From Sequoia sempervirens (taxonomy: Eukaryota > Streptophyta > Pinopsida > Cupressales > Cupressaceae): DNA of 64,000 bases. This document shows positions 23,943-35,392 of this stretch, piece after piece. The DNA is taken from contig VDFB02000001.1 in the NCBI GenBank assembly GCA_007258455.2, forward strand, positions 14,467,747-14,531,746, in the 5' to 3' direction. The notes below the pieces were generated by a model. That model was not told the DNA's origin and did not search any database. It was given only the letters and a program-made list of their open reading frames with translations. Position 1 is the stretch's first letter. Each line of letters begins with the position of its first letter. The position numbers were made by a program, and so were the translations under genes.

Positions 23943-24640
23943 ATGAACATCAACTGTATGTCCTAGAATGTGAAGGACCTAGAATCTCGAGATAGGAAGC
24001 ATATTGTGAGGAGATTCCTAGCCCAAAGAAAAGATAAGGATGCAATACTACTGCAAGAAGTCAAATTTGTAGGCTTTACTCTAGAAACCAATATGAATTT
24101 CATTTGGGGAGAGGCCTCACAATTTGTCACCAAACATAAAAAATGCAAGGGAGGAGTTGCAATCTTGTTAGCCAAGGAATGGGGGATCTCTATCATAGAG
24201 TTTGGTACATTCCCTTGCAATTAGGTAGTGTGGGCCATTATCAAAAGAAAGGAAACTTGTTTTGGCTTAAGTTCCATCTATGCACCGAATGACAAGAAGG
24301 ATACAATTTAGTTATGGAATTGGATGTGAAGCTTGCAAGACATCCCATGGATCTTTAGGGGTGATTTTAACTTTTTGGAAAGAAGTGAAGACAAATGGGG
24401 AAGCTTGAATCTAAAATGGAAAGAAAATGAAACATTCTACTGGAAAAGGATGAAAACCAAGCTGAATATAGAGGATCCCATTGGATGACAGAAAAAGGAC
24501 TGCTTTGAAATCTGGTTTACATGGTGCAATGCTCAGAAGGGAGGGAAAATAATCTATTGTATACTTGATAGGTTCTACATTAAAAAAGATTTCTTCTTTA
24601 TGGTTCCAGTGAAGGAAGGATACAATGTTGAAGTTGTTGG
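23943..24640 (+). pseudogene. LINE ORF2 N-terminus: apurinic-type endonuclease domain
   Basis: The ATG at 23943 leads into MS-stop-NV (TAG 23964-23966), where the LINE consensus is MSWNV, so TGG became TAG. Next come LLQEVKFVGFTLETNMNFIW with the catalytic Glu, SSIYAPND, FRGDFNFLERS and a late LDRFY. These are the motifs of the EEP-type target-site nicking domain. At least four more stops occur (24222-24224 TAG, and others after DTI, NWM and DPIG). The frame is lost at about 24635, where a copia-like LTR segment begins, and no RT domain follows on the far side. Confidence 0.8.
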
Positions 24641-25930
24641 GAATAGGATGCCATTTAATTGCAATCCTAAACATATTCCATGTATCTCCTAAGTCCTTGG
24701 AAAGTGTTCCCCAACACTAGGATTAGAAAGATATTTAATTCAAATGAAATGAAAATGTAAATTGACATTTGTAATTATTCTTAAATGATAGGAACATGTG
24801 GGGGCATCCAAGAAGAGCTCCTACAAGATAGGAGCACATGGAGCGCCCACATGGAAGGTGGAACCCACCTTGCTTAAGTTAACTGTTTGGAGGATTGATA
24901 ACACTTCAGTAATGCATGTTTTAGATCCTACAAGTTAGGGATTGATATTTACATGAGTGGAGTTTAGTTCAGTTCAGATTAGTTTAGTTCAGTTCAGTTC
25001 AGATTAGTTTAGTTTAGTTTAGTTCAATTCAGTTATGGTTCAGTTATCTTCAGTTGCATGTAGTTAGTTTCAGTTGAATGCTAGTTGACTTGAGTTGAAT
25101 TTAGTTGCATGACTAATGACTTCAGTTGCATGACCGATAATAGGTGGATACATTTAGTTAAGTGGGGATGATCAAATCATGCATAATTTTTGCATGAATT
25201 GGTGGAGAGATATGTTTCAGTTAACTAAGATTGACTTGGACACACCTTGGGTGCCCAAGTTGGCATCTCTAAGTTAACACCTTTTGCATGAGAAGATATT
25301 TACAAGGCTTGGTTAAGTGGGCCCATTCTTGGGTTCCAACTTTGAGGAGATGCTTGTAAGATATTTTCTTGACCAACAATTAGTTAAGTGTTCAGTTTGG
25401 GGTGCCTAAATTGAGGAGACTTTGGTTTTGACTTCATGTTACAGTGTGGAACTATTCTTGCACAATCTAGGCATGGTTTTTTGTGAGGAGCTTTATGCTC
25501 TTATATTGTATAAATCTTATGAGTTAATAATTCATAATTAATTGTCTATTAATTGCAGCAAGTGCATCAGAGTTTTTATGCAGGTTAGCAGATTGAGCTT
25601 GTTCATGTGTGAGGGTTTGAAGCATGGCATGGGATGTGTGGATTCATGCTTGGTCACATGGAATGCATGGATAGATTCTATTTCAGAAAGTGTATGAGAT
25701 TTTTGTGCAAGTTGTGAAGAAGGATTGTTGAAGGCAAAGGAAGCATATCAATCAAGGATTGATACAGTATTATTGTAATCTTGTTCTAAGGTTAAATAAT
25801 ACAAGCACTATTGATTATGGTGGATTTTTTTCCTAAAAGGGTTTCTCCACTTATATGATGTGTCACTTCTATCTTCTTGTATCATTCTTCTACAATCTTC
25901 TATCTCTTTCTATAATTGGTAAAATTGATC
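24635..25930 (+). mobile_element. Copia-like LTR segment, probably a solo LTR
   Basis: It starts TGTTGGGAATAGG inside the LINE endonuclease. Near its right end it has AGGGTTTCTCCACTTATATG, the hallmark U5 sequence of many plant copia LTRs, preceded by a TATA-like TATATTGTATAAATC near 25503. No internal domain follows and no second copy was found. The exact right border and a target-site duplication were not resolved. Confidence 0.5.
24961..25045. repeat. AGTTC/AGTTT pentamer array
   Basis: Fifteen or more degenerate copies of AGTTC or AGTTT inside the copia-like LTR. Confidence 0.8.
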
Positions 25931-27257
25931 TAAAAAGATAATCATAAACAAATAATTGTGACAAAGAATACTTAATTAAATCTACAGTCTCATAGTAATA
26001 GAATATTTCTATTCAATGGCATATATAGTCTCACAGTAATTGATCAAGCTAGATAGAATATTTCTATTAAATGAAAAATGTAATATTTGGCTATGGAGAT
26101 AGCCACCCAAGATCTAAAGGCCTATGGAAAGCACAAAATACTTAGAAGATCAATATGACAAGAATAAAATGTATTCCTATCAATGAATGCAAATAGAATC
26201 AATTGATTTGTACAATGTGTGAGAGAACCTTAGTTATATAGCCAAGATGAGACATAGGCTTAGACAAGATCGTGACAAGTATCTTAATCTATAACATGAG
26301 ACAACTAATGATGAATCACCTAGGATACTGTACAAAATTCAACATAAGATTATGACAATTGTCTTAATCTTATGATATGAGACCTAAAGTGATAAAATCC
26401 TATGTGAAACCTAAGTAAACTTAAGTTAAGGATGTGAAAGGGACCTAATAGTGGAACTAGTTAGGTAATATCCATATTCACACCAACAACATAGTATTTA
26501 AGAATGCAATGGAATAAATTAGTAAAGATATTTTCATCACAAGTGTGATCTAAAAATGCCCCATTGAAGGATTGTAAATGAGTATTAGGATCACTCTTAC
26601 CATGGTATAATTCAAAGCAAGGAGCCACACAATACAAGAGTAATGGATAGATAAAAATATCAAACACAAGACTCATGCAAGGTGCCATAATTTATGTAAT
26701 AATATCTATATTACTAGGCATGCAATCAATTTTAATGCAACTCTATCTAGCTTCAATAATAGTGCATCAAGGATAGAGATGAGGATATTAGTGGTAGGAT
26801 TAGCACACAAGTAATATTAAAAGGATTATAAGGGGGTGGGAAATAAAAGGTAAATATATGGTACTATGAGGGTGGTAGGAAAATAAATGGGGAAAAGAGT
26901 TAGGGGTGACACTAACAATATGATAAGTAGAAATGACATTAGTGGATGATGGGATGGAACCAATAAAAGGATGGTTGAGGGAATACTAATGGAAGGAGAG
27001 GTAGTAATTCTAGTAGAGGTAGAAACATAAAAACTAATAGGAATTATAGGAGTGGTAACATGATAAATAGGCACACTAAGGGGATCTACCTTGGGATGCC
27101 AGTAAGAAAGATCATTAGAAGAGAAAGAGTGAATGGGCAAGGGGGAAGATGAATAATGCAAAGAAATAGAGGGTGTTGATAAATTACTAGTGATATAAAG
27201 AATCTCAATACTAAAGGGTGCATCTCATAATGCAATATGAATAGATGTTACTAACTA
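25931..27257. other. AT-rich sequence, no recognised gene
   Basis: About 1.3 kb. The longest frame (minus, 26826-27161) is low-complexity Ser/Pro/Ile-rich sequence with no motif. Confidence 0.5.
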
Positions 27258-28565
27258 TGTGAGGGGGAAATTATAGAGGTCAAGCAAGAGAATTGCAAAT
27301 GAAATAGAATCTAATCTAAATTAGAAATACTAATCCTAGATCTATTCCTTCACTCATGAAATGAATTTCTAAGCTACTGAAAACACACAATTGAAATCCT
27401 ACGATTATCACCATGAAATTCAAAGAAAATTAAAGGTTACCATCCCATGTCAGAGTGTTTTTGCATGATGTCAGGTTGTTCATATCACCGCGAAGCCTCA
27501 TTTTTTGCTTGAGAGAAGCTTTGATGTGTTGCTTGTGTTGGTTGATCGAAGATATGTTGAAGCTCTACAAATGGTGATTAGGAATACTTACAATAATTCA
27601 TTGTGCAAATGATGTTGATTCTTTGATCCTTTTTTGTGAGGAAAGAGGTTTGTTATATATAAATTGTGATTTGAAACAAACAATCAGGATTGTGTAGTAG
27701 AGTATCTTGATCGATGGTCAAAAGATGTTGAGAGGATTTAGACATGAATAATCTGTGCAAAATAGATTACATAATCAATGTGATTAAAGAAATGTTGTTG
27801 AGAAATTTGTGAATTGATGAAATAGGTGGAGCAATTCATGAAATTGAAGAAATCAATTTGGGCCTTTAATGGGATTGAGGAAATTATGTAGAGTGATTTA
27901 TGAGATTGAAGAAAGTTGGTGAGGAAATCATGTTGAGAACAATTTGCTCAATTATGAAATTTGGTGAGGATAATTCAATTAATTGATTTAATTAGTTAGT
28001 CCTTTTTGGGAGTTGAATGTGCAAATCAAGTTTGACTTTTGTAAACAAAGTTGCATTAGTTTGATTTGATTTTTAATGATAATTTGAATAGTTTATTTAA
28101 ATTATCCAAATTTGGAGGGAAAGTGAGTTAATTAAATTATTATGATTTAATAATTCAATCAACTTTGGGTAATAAAGTGATTTAGTGATGTAATTAAGTA
28201 ATCGGTGTTATTTAACTAATCATGAGGAATGACGTTAGATTAGGACTTTGTTAAATAAATTTCATTTATTTAATTGGTTGATATGATAAAATGTGAATTA
28301 AATAAATAATGTCATTTTATTCAATTAATAATAGAAATAGGGTTTTAGGACTTTATTAAATAAATGGAATTTATTTAATTAGTCAAAAATGATAAAAGGT
28401 GAATTAATTAAATAATATCACGTATTATTCAATTAACAAGGGGAAATTAGGATTTTAGATACAATTGATGTGAAATGCAATGGTGTTTGATGATAGTGAT
28501 GCAAATGATGTGAAAATGTCATTTAGGGTGTGTGATAAGTGTTAGGTCAATTTTACTTGTCTACA
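27258..28565 (-). repeat. LTR copy A of the array
   Basis: TG...CA, 1,308 bp, colinear with copies B and C. Contains AT-rich blocks with AATTAATTGATTTAATTA-type repeats. Confidence 0.88.
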
Positions 28566-30220
28566 TTTTTTCCCTCTTTGATACAAAGTATAGGTTGCTT
28601 TGTTTCAAAGATTCGATGTTAAAAGCAAGATTTTGAAAAAAAATTATGCCCTGATGGTTAGAAAAAAGATGGTAGGACTCTATGCTGCCCCCTCGAGAGG
28701 TTGGCCAATTTTTTTGTTTTTGACGGTAGGCTCATGACACTATTCTATTTCAATTTCAATGTGGAGAAGATGGAAAATTAAGTCTATAGGTCCCTAGTTG
28801 CTTGTTCCAATGTTCCTGGGAATCCTAATTTGAACGTAGGAAGGTTCCCTAAGTAATTAGGGTTCTAATTACCTCATTTGCACTTTGAGCCTATAGAGAA
28901 TTCTAGCCTCTGGATTTCTCATTTTCTCAGTTGTCATGGACCAATGCCTACGATTCAGGGAGCCTCACATCATTCGGACTTGGTTTGAGAGTTTGGACGG
29001 TCTGCAAGCATTGGTGCCCCGGTATGTACCCTCTTGTTTCTCATTATCGTCTTTTCATGTTCTTGTAATTCATGCATAAAGTCAAACTTATCAGAAGTGA
29101 AATTTTTAGGGTTTTAACACACTTGCATCAATTTTAGTGCATCTCTCAATTTAGAAAGCCTACTTTTGCAAAATTTCTATGCACTTATTCTACTTTTGCA
29201 CTTTTGACTTGTCTTTTCACCTTTGAACTCCCTTTTGCAAAATTTATGTGCATTTGACTGCTCTACTTCATTTTTTGTGCACTTGTTTTAGTATTGCGCT
29301 TTTTATTTTGGTGCACTTGATAAAACTTTGCGCTTTTTCCTTTTCTCCTCACTTTTGCTAATGTTTCCTCGCTTTTGTCTATTTGGAACCCTAAGTTTTT
29401 TTCATCGTTTTTGTTTTGTTTTGCATTCCTAGAGTGCACCCTTGATACCGTGGGTTGAATGGTTGTAGGTGGTCCTTAAACCACTGTATTTGAGGGAGAG
29501 ATGACCTCGAGATCTATTTGATCCAATTGTCATTTTTAATGTTTTAGAGTGATATTTTCTAGATGAGGTTGGGCTACATCACATTTGTTACATGCCTACC
29601 ATCTAATGCCACACTGTTATGATGACCGCACTCATGGAGCGGTGGAATTCAGAGACTTCCTCATTCCATTTTCCTATAGGGGAGGCCACCATTACCCTTG
29701 AGGATGTGTGGAGGATTCTCCGCATACCTATCCATGGTGAGCTTGTTACATATCATGTTCGATGAGGTACCCGCGCCATGCAATGTGTGCTTGGTGTCAG
29801 ATACTTTTGATAGTCTGGGATTGATTTAGCATAGTTTGTTAGCAGTGCAGACCATATTTCCCTTGTTCTGTGTGGTTTGATTTCAGGGCTAGTTATTCCT
29901 GATAGGAGAGGTCGTTAGTTATGAGCTGTTGGATGGGGTATGTTCAAGCATGGGACTAGATATGCATGGGGTCCATGTCTTCTCGCCCACCTCTACAAAG
30001 ATATGCATGAGGTTGCATATCGAGGTGGGAACTCCATTTTTGTAGGTGTTTCTCTCTTACATGTATGGGCTTGGGAGAACATTGCAGTGATGCGACCTGA
30101 TGGTATACAGGATCATACTGATGGTGATTCGTAATCCTACCATTATGGAGACTTTCTACATTATACCTTGCCTGGGGTTTTTCTGTTCTAGCACCATTTG
30201 TTTAATGATATGCCAAAATG
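28566..30220 (-). other. Internal region 1 of the array
   Basis: 1,655 bp. The plus-strand TTTTTTCCCTCTTTG at its left end is the polypurine tract on the minus strand. It holds the decayed PMD copy 1 and a T-rich stretch with repeated CTTTTGC and GCGCTTTTT motifs (29140-29370). The rest is unrecognised. Confidence 0.7.
29481..30134 (+). pseudogene. Plant mobile domain (PMD) ORF, copy 1, decayed
   Basis: Frame fragments match copy 2: TSSFHFPIGEATITLEDVWRILRIPIHGELVTYHV, then VIPDRRGR, then HGTRYAWGPCLLAHLYKDMHEV and VSLLHVWAWENIAVMRPDG. Stops interrupt it, for example TGA in YHVR-stop-GT, where copy 2 has TGG. The last part (29940-30134) is open and keeps the LLHVWAWE motif in frame, whereas copy 2 has lost 2 bp there. 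The PMD is known from MAIN/MAIL-type plant proteins and from transposons. Here it is antisense to the PPT-defined direction of its element. Confidence 0.75.
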
Positions 30221-31522
30221 TGTGAGGGGGAAAATCATAGAGGTCAACTGAGATAAATGCAAATGAAATAGAATCTAATGTAAATCAGAAACAATAATCC
30301 TATATCTATTCCTTCACTCATGAAATGACATTCTAAGCTATTGAAAACACACAATTGAAATCCTATGATTATCACAATGAAATTCAAAGCAAAGTAAAGG
30401 TTACCATCCCATGTCGGAGTGTGTTCACATGATGTCAGGTTGTTCATATCACTACAAAGCCTCCATTGTTGCATGCAAGAAGATTTTATGTGTTGCTTGT
30501 GTTGGTTGATCAAAGATATGTTGAAGCTCTATCAATGGTGATTAGGAATACTGAAAGTACTTCATTGTGCAAATGATGTTGATTCTTTGATCCTTTTTTG
30601 TGAGGAAAGAGGTTTTTTATATAGAAATTATGATTTGAAAAAGATGATCAGGATTGTGTAGTAGAATATCTTGATCGAAAGTCAAAAGATGTTGAGAGGA
30701 TTTAGACATGAATAATCTACGCAAAATAGATTACACAATCAGTGTGATTGAAGAAATGTTGAGCAATTTGTGAAATTGATGAAATAGGTGGAGCAATTCA
30801 TGAAATTGAAGAAATCAATTTGAGCCTTTAATGGGATTGATGAAATTATGTAGAGTGATTTGCAATATTGAAGAAAGTTGGTGAGGAAATCATGTTGAGA
30901 GCTATTTGCTCAATTATGAAAGTTGGTGAGGATAATTCAATTAATTGATTTAATTAATTAGTCCTTTTTGGGAGTTGAACGTACAAATCAAGTTTGACTT
31001 TTGCAAACAAAGTTGCATTAGTTTGATTTGATTTTTGATGATAATTTTAATAATTTATTTAAATTATCCAAATATGGAGGGAAAGTGAGTTAATTAAATT
31101 ATTATGATTTAATAATTCAATCGACTTAGGGGAATAAAATGATTATTGATGTAATTAAATAATTGGTGTTTTTTAACTAATCAAGAGGAATGACATTAGA
31201 TTAGGAATTTATTAAATAAATAAAATTTATTTAATTGGTCGAAATCATAAAAAATGAGTTAATTAAATAATGTCATTTTATTCAATTAATAGTAGAAATA
31301 GGGTTTTAGGACTTTATTAAATAAATGGAATTTATTTAATTAATCAAAAATGATGAAAAATATTTAATTAAATAATGTCGTATTATTCAATTAATAGGGT
31401 AAATTAGGGTTTTGGATGCAATTGATGTGAAATGCAGTGATGTTTGATGATAATGGTGCAGATGATGTGAAAATGTCGTTTAGGGTGTGTGATAAGTGTT
31501 AGGTCAATTTTACATGTCTACA
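30221..31522 (-). repeat. LTR copy B of the array (shared middle LTR)
   Basis: 1,302 bp, TG...CA, between the two interiors. On the minus strand it has TATATAAAA near 30618, a plausible promoter. Confidence 0.88.
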
Positions 31523-33273
31523 TTTTGCCCCCCTTTGATACAAAGTAAAGGTTGCTTTGTTTCAAAGATTCGATCTTAAAATCAATATTTTGAAAAACAT
31601 TTATGCCCCACTATGCCCGGGCAGTCAGCGAAATGATGGTAGGACTTTGTGCTACCCCCTCGAGAGGTTGGGCAAAATTTTTGATTTTGTGGTTAGGCTC
31701 ATGACACTGTTCTATTTCAGCTTCAATGTGGAGAAGATGGAAAATTAAGTCTATAGGTCCCTCATTTCATGTTCCAATGTTCCCAAGAAATCCTAATTTG
31801 AACGTAGGAAGGTTCCCTTACTAAAAATTAGGGTTTTCTAGGTAAAATTTTGGGTTTTTGAGGGTTAAAATGGGTAATTAGGGTTCTAATTACCTTATTC
31901 ACACTTTGAGCCTATAGAGAATTCTAGCCTTTGGATTTCTCCTTTTGTCAATTGTCGTGGAGCAATGCCTATGATTCAAGGAGCCTCACATCGTTTAGAC
32001 TTGGTTTGAGAATTTGGATAGCTTGCAAGCATTGGTGTTGTGGTATGTACCCTCTTGTTTCTCATTATCGTCTTTTCATGTTCTCATAATTCATGCACAA
32101 GTCAAACTTGTCAGAAGTGAGATTTTTAGGGTTTTAGTGCACTTGCATCGATTTTAGCACATCTATCAGTTTAGAAAGCTCGCTTTTGCAAAATTTATGT
32201 GCACTTGTACTTTTGCGCTTTTGACTTGTCTTTTTGCCTTTGAACTTGCTTTTGCAAATTTTATGTGCATTTGACTGCTCTATTTCATTTTCTGTGTACT
32301 TGCTTTAGTATTGCGCTTTTGATAAAACTTTGTGCTTTTGATTTTGGTGCACTTGATAAAACTTTGCACTTTTTCCTTTTCTCCTCGCTTTTGCTAATGT
32401 TTCCTCGCTTTTGTCTGTTTAGAACCCTAAGTTAGTTTTTTCATCATTTTTGTTTTGTTTTTCATTCCTAGAGTGCACCCTTGACGCCATGGGTTGACTG
32501 GTTGTAGGTGGTCCTTAAACCACTGTAGTTGAGGGAGAGACAACCTCAGGATCTATTTGATCTAATTGTCAGTTTTTATGTTTTGGAGCAATATTTTCTA
32601 GATGCAATCAGGCTATGTCACATTTGTTACATGCCTATCATCCGATGCCACACTGCTATGATGATCGCACTCTTGGAGCAGTGGCATTTAGAGACTTCCT
32701 CATTCCATTTTCCTACATGGGAGGCCACAATTATCCTTGAGGATGTGTGGAGGATTCTCTACATACCTATCCATTGTGAGCTTGTTACATATCATGTTCA
32801 ATGGGGTACTCATGTCATGCAGCATGTGCTTGGTGTTAGATACTTGGAGGTTCAACATTTTGAGATTTATTTATCAGAGTTTGTTTGTAGTGCAAACCCT
32901 ATTTCCCTTGTTTTGTGTGGTTTAATTTTGGGGCTAGTTGTTCCTGATAGGAGAGGTCATCAGTTCCCTACTGGGTGGGGTATTTGTATTGAGGGTAAGT
33001 TTGAGCATGGGACCAAATATGCATGGGGTCCATGTCTTCTCGCCCACCTCTACAGAGATATGCATGAGGTTGCATATTGAGGTGGGAAATCCATTTTTGC
33101 ATGTGTTTCTCTTACATGTATGGGCTTGGGAGCACATTGCAGTGACATGGCCTGATGGTATACAAGATCGTACTGATGGTGATTCATACTCCTACCGTTA
33201 TGGAGACTTTCTACATTATACCTTGCCTGGGGATCTTTTGTACTAGCATTGTGTGTTCGATGATATGCCATAA
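31523..33273 (-). other. Internal region 2 of the array
   Basis: 1,751 bp, colinear with internal region 1. The plus-strand TTTTGCCCCCCTTTG at its left end is the polypurine tract. At its right end the minus strand leaves the LTR as TTATGGCATATCATC, a weak primer-binding-site candidate. Confidence 0.7.
32529..33246 (+). pseudogene. Plant mobile domain (PMD) ORF, copy 2
   Basis: A 183-codon open frame to 33080. PMD motifs in order: IALLEQWHLETSSFHFPTWE, ATIILEDVWRILYIPIHCEL, GLVVPDRRGHQFPTGWG, then GTKYAWGPCLLAHLYRDMHE. After the stop, a 2-bp loss relative to copy 1 puts the remainder (LLHVWAWEHIAVTWPDGIQD) in another frame up to 33246. The domain is of the PMD-C type that genome annotations often name as a PP7-long-form or MAIN-like homologue. 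Cellular PMD proteins act in nuclear gene and TE silencing; the role in elements is unsettled. The ORF lies just inside the 5' LTR (minus reading) on the opposite strand. Confidence 0.82.
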
Positions 33274-33463
33274 TGTGAGGGGGAAAATCATAGAGGTCAA
33301 GTGAGAGAAATGAAAATGAAGTAGAATATAATGTAAATTAGAAGCACTAATCTTAGATCTATTCCTTCACTCATGAATTAACTTTCTAAGCTGTTGAAAA
33401 CACACAATTGAAATCCTACAATTATCACAATGAAATTCAAGGAAAAGTAAAGGTTACCATCCC

Positions 33464-33715
33464 ATGTCAGAGTGTGTTCACATGATGTTGGGTTGTCATA
33501 TCACTATGAAGCCTCCATTGTTGCATGTGAGTAGCTTTGATGCATTGCTTGTGTCGCTTGATCAAAGATATGTTGAAGCTATATCAATGGTGATTAGGAA
33601 TACTGATAGTACTTTGTCAAGTGCAAATGATGTTAATTCTTTGATCCTTTTTTGTGAGGAAAGAGGTTTGTTAGATAGAAATTATGATTTGAAAAAGATG
33701 ATCAGGATTGCGTAG
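33464..33715 (+). CDS. 83-codon ORF inside LTR copy C, unrecognised
   Basis: The plus-strand frame includes SFDALLVSLDQRYVEAISMV, then IRNTDSTLSSANDVNSLILF and CEERGLLDRNYDLKKMIRIA, and ends at TAG. The equivalent stretches in LTR copies A and B keep the same residues in part (RSFDVLLVLVDRRYVEAL in A), but both lack 2 bp near TCATTGTGC and shift frame. The sequence reads like a real protein C-terminus rather than chance, but I do not recognise the family. It is antisense to the element. It may be a captured gene fragment. Confidence 0.35.
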   Translation: MSECVHMMLGCHITMKPPLLHVSSFDALLVSLDQRYVEAISMVIRNTDSTLSSANDVNSLILFCEERGLLDRNYDLKKMIRIA

Positions 33716-33731
33716 TAGAATATCTTGATCA

Positions 33732-34803
33732 TGTTGCAAGAATTGAAGAAGAATGAATTATTTTCATTGATGTCAATCGATTAGCTAGTTATCTACTAGT
33801 TGTTGTTGATTGTATATGTCAAGGATATTGAGAAAATTGTATTAAAAGAAGGTTGTTGGTTTTGGTGCTTGTGAACTATGTTTTGTCGTGCGTTGTTTTA
33901 GGTCTGGAAGAAGTGGTGTTGGTCTGAAATTTCTCTTTGTTGAAGTATCATGGTGTTTAGTTCAAGCATTGTGTTGCCCTAGTTCTATTGCAATTGCTTT
34001 TGGAATTTGGAAGCATCGAGCTTAATTGATCTATTTTTTTTACACTAGTGTGGCCCACCTTGTGTCAAGCACTACTTTTGAAGTTGATGAAGCATGTTGG
34101 ATCTATTATGGGTCTCGATGAAGCATGTGTTTAGGTTTCCCTCATTCTAATTCCACCCTAGGATGTTTGACGCCAACCTAATTTGAATTTGAAGTTGGAT
34201 GGCCAACTTTTTATCTTTCCAAAGTTGGAGATGGTATAAATACAGAAAGTGCTAAGAGATGAAAATTGTACATAAGAAAAGAAGGAAGATAAGTGAAAGA
34301 GCAAACACAACTTTGATGCTATTCTTTATGTGTAAGAGTTGAGTGTGTGGTTGTTTGGTGTGAAGCTTAACGTTGAGTTCTCAGATGCAGTGAGCAAAAG
34401 GATAACTCTATCATTCATGCGATTTGATAAGTGATTGTGGTGGAATCTTCATTGCATTGGGATTTTTGTCTCTCTATAACAAATCTTCTTTGTATTCTTT
34501 GTATCTCTATGGCAGTGAACCCTCTGGGTTGTAGCCCTATGGACAGTGAGTCCAAAAAGTGAGTCCTTATTTTAGGTAGTGATCCTTTTTATAATTAGTT
34601 TTGATATTATCTTTAGTGTGAGTTAATCCTCACCATGTTTTTTCCCTCATTAGGTTTTCCACATAAATATGGTGTTATTGTGTTTGTGCATTTGCATTTG
34701 ATGGTAAATCACTTAATTAGCTTATGTGTTAGTTTTGGTAATTGAATTTAAGGTTATAATCTGTGACAACTAATTTACCCCCTCTCAATTGTCCTATCCA
34801 ACA
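33732..34803 (+). repeat. 5' LTR of the small copia-like element
   Basis: Starts TGTTGCAAG and ends CCAACA. TATA box TATAAATA at 34235-34242, with the transcript probably starting some 30 bp downstream. Confidence 0.9.
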
Positions 34804-35392
34804 ATTGGTATCATGTCTTGGTTCCTTGGTGAATATATTAACCACTTGAGGAAGGTTTAGGATGGCTAACAAAATGATTTTTGATTATCTGAGGTTTTAT
34901 GGAACTAACTATGGTATTTGGAAAGTATTGATGGAAGAATATCTGGAGTATTGTGAATATATTTGCAAAGGCTCTTCCTAAAGATGCTTTTGAGTATCTC
35001 CAAGATAAGCTAGGGGTTATTGCCCCTCCTTTTACAAACTATGATACATTTGGAGATGCATCAGTCTGGTGATTTCATGATTCTATCTTTTGGACTGGTG
35101 TTCATTGGTGGCTACCCTTAGGGGGAGCAGGAAAATTTTATAAAGTGATTTCATTATGAGTATTCTATTTTCATTTCAAAGGAAGCTTCAATGGAAATAT
35201 ATTTTTCCTTTTCCATTGATTTCAAACAGGGAGAAAGAGAGAGCATGTGAAAAAGAAAGTGAATATGATGTTGATGATCTTCTAGAAGGGGAGAAGCAGA
35301 AAGAAAAATCTTGAGAAGTATTGTCAAAACAAGTTTGGTGTCTTTGATGGTTTTTCACATCATGTGTTTCCATCAATGACAAAGAGGGATAT
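34804..35392 (+). other. Interior of the small copia-like element with a gag remnant
   Basis: Primer-site-like TGGTATCA at 34806-34813. Just after it, an ATG near 34863 opens MANKMIFDYLRFYGTNYGIW, which resembles the start of copia gag (a LxGxNYxxW motif), but stops follow within 45 codons. Nothing of protease, integrase or RT is present. Confidence 0.6.
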
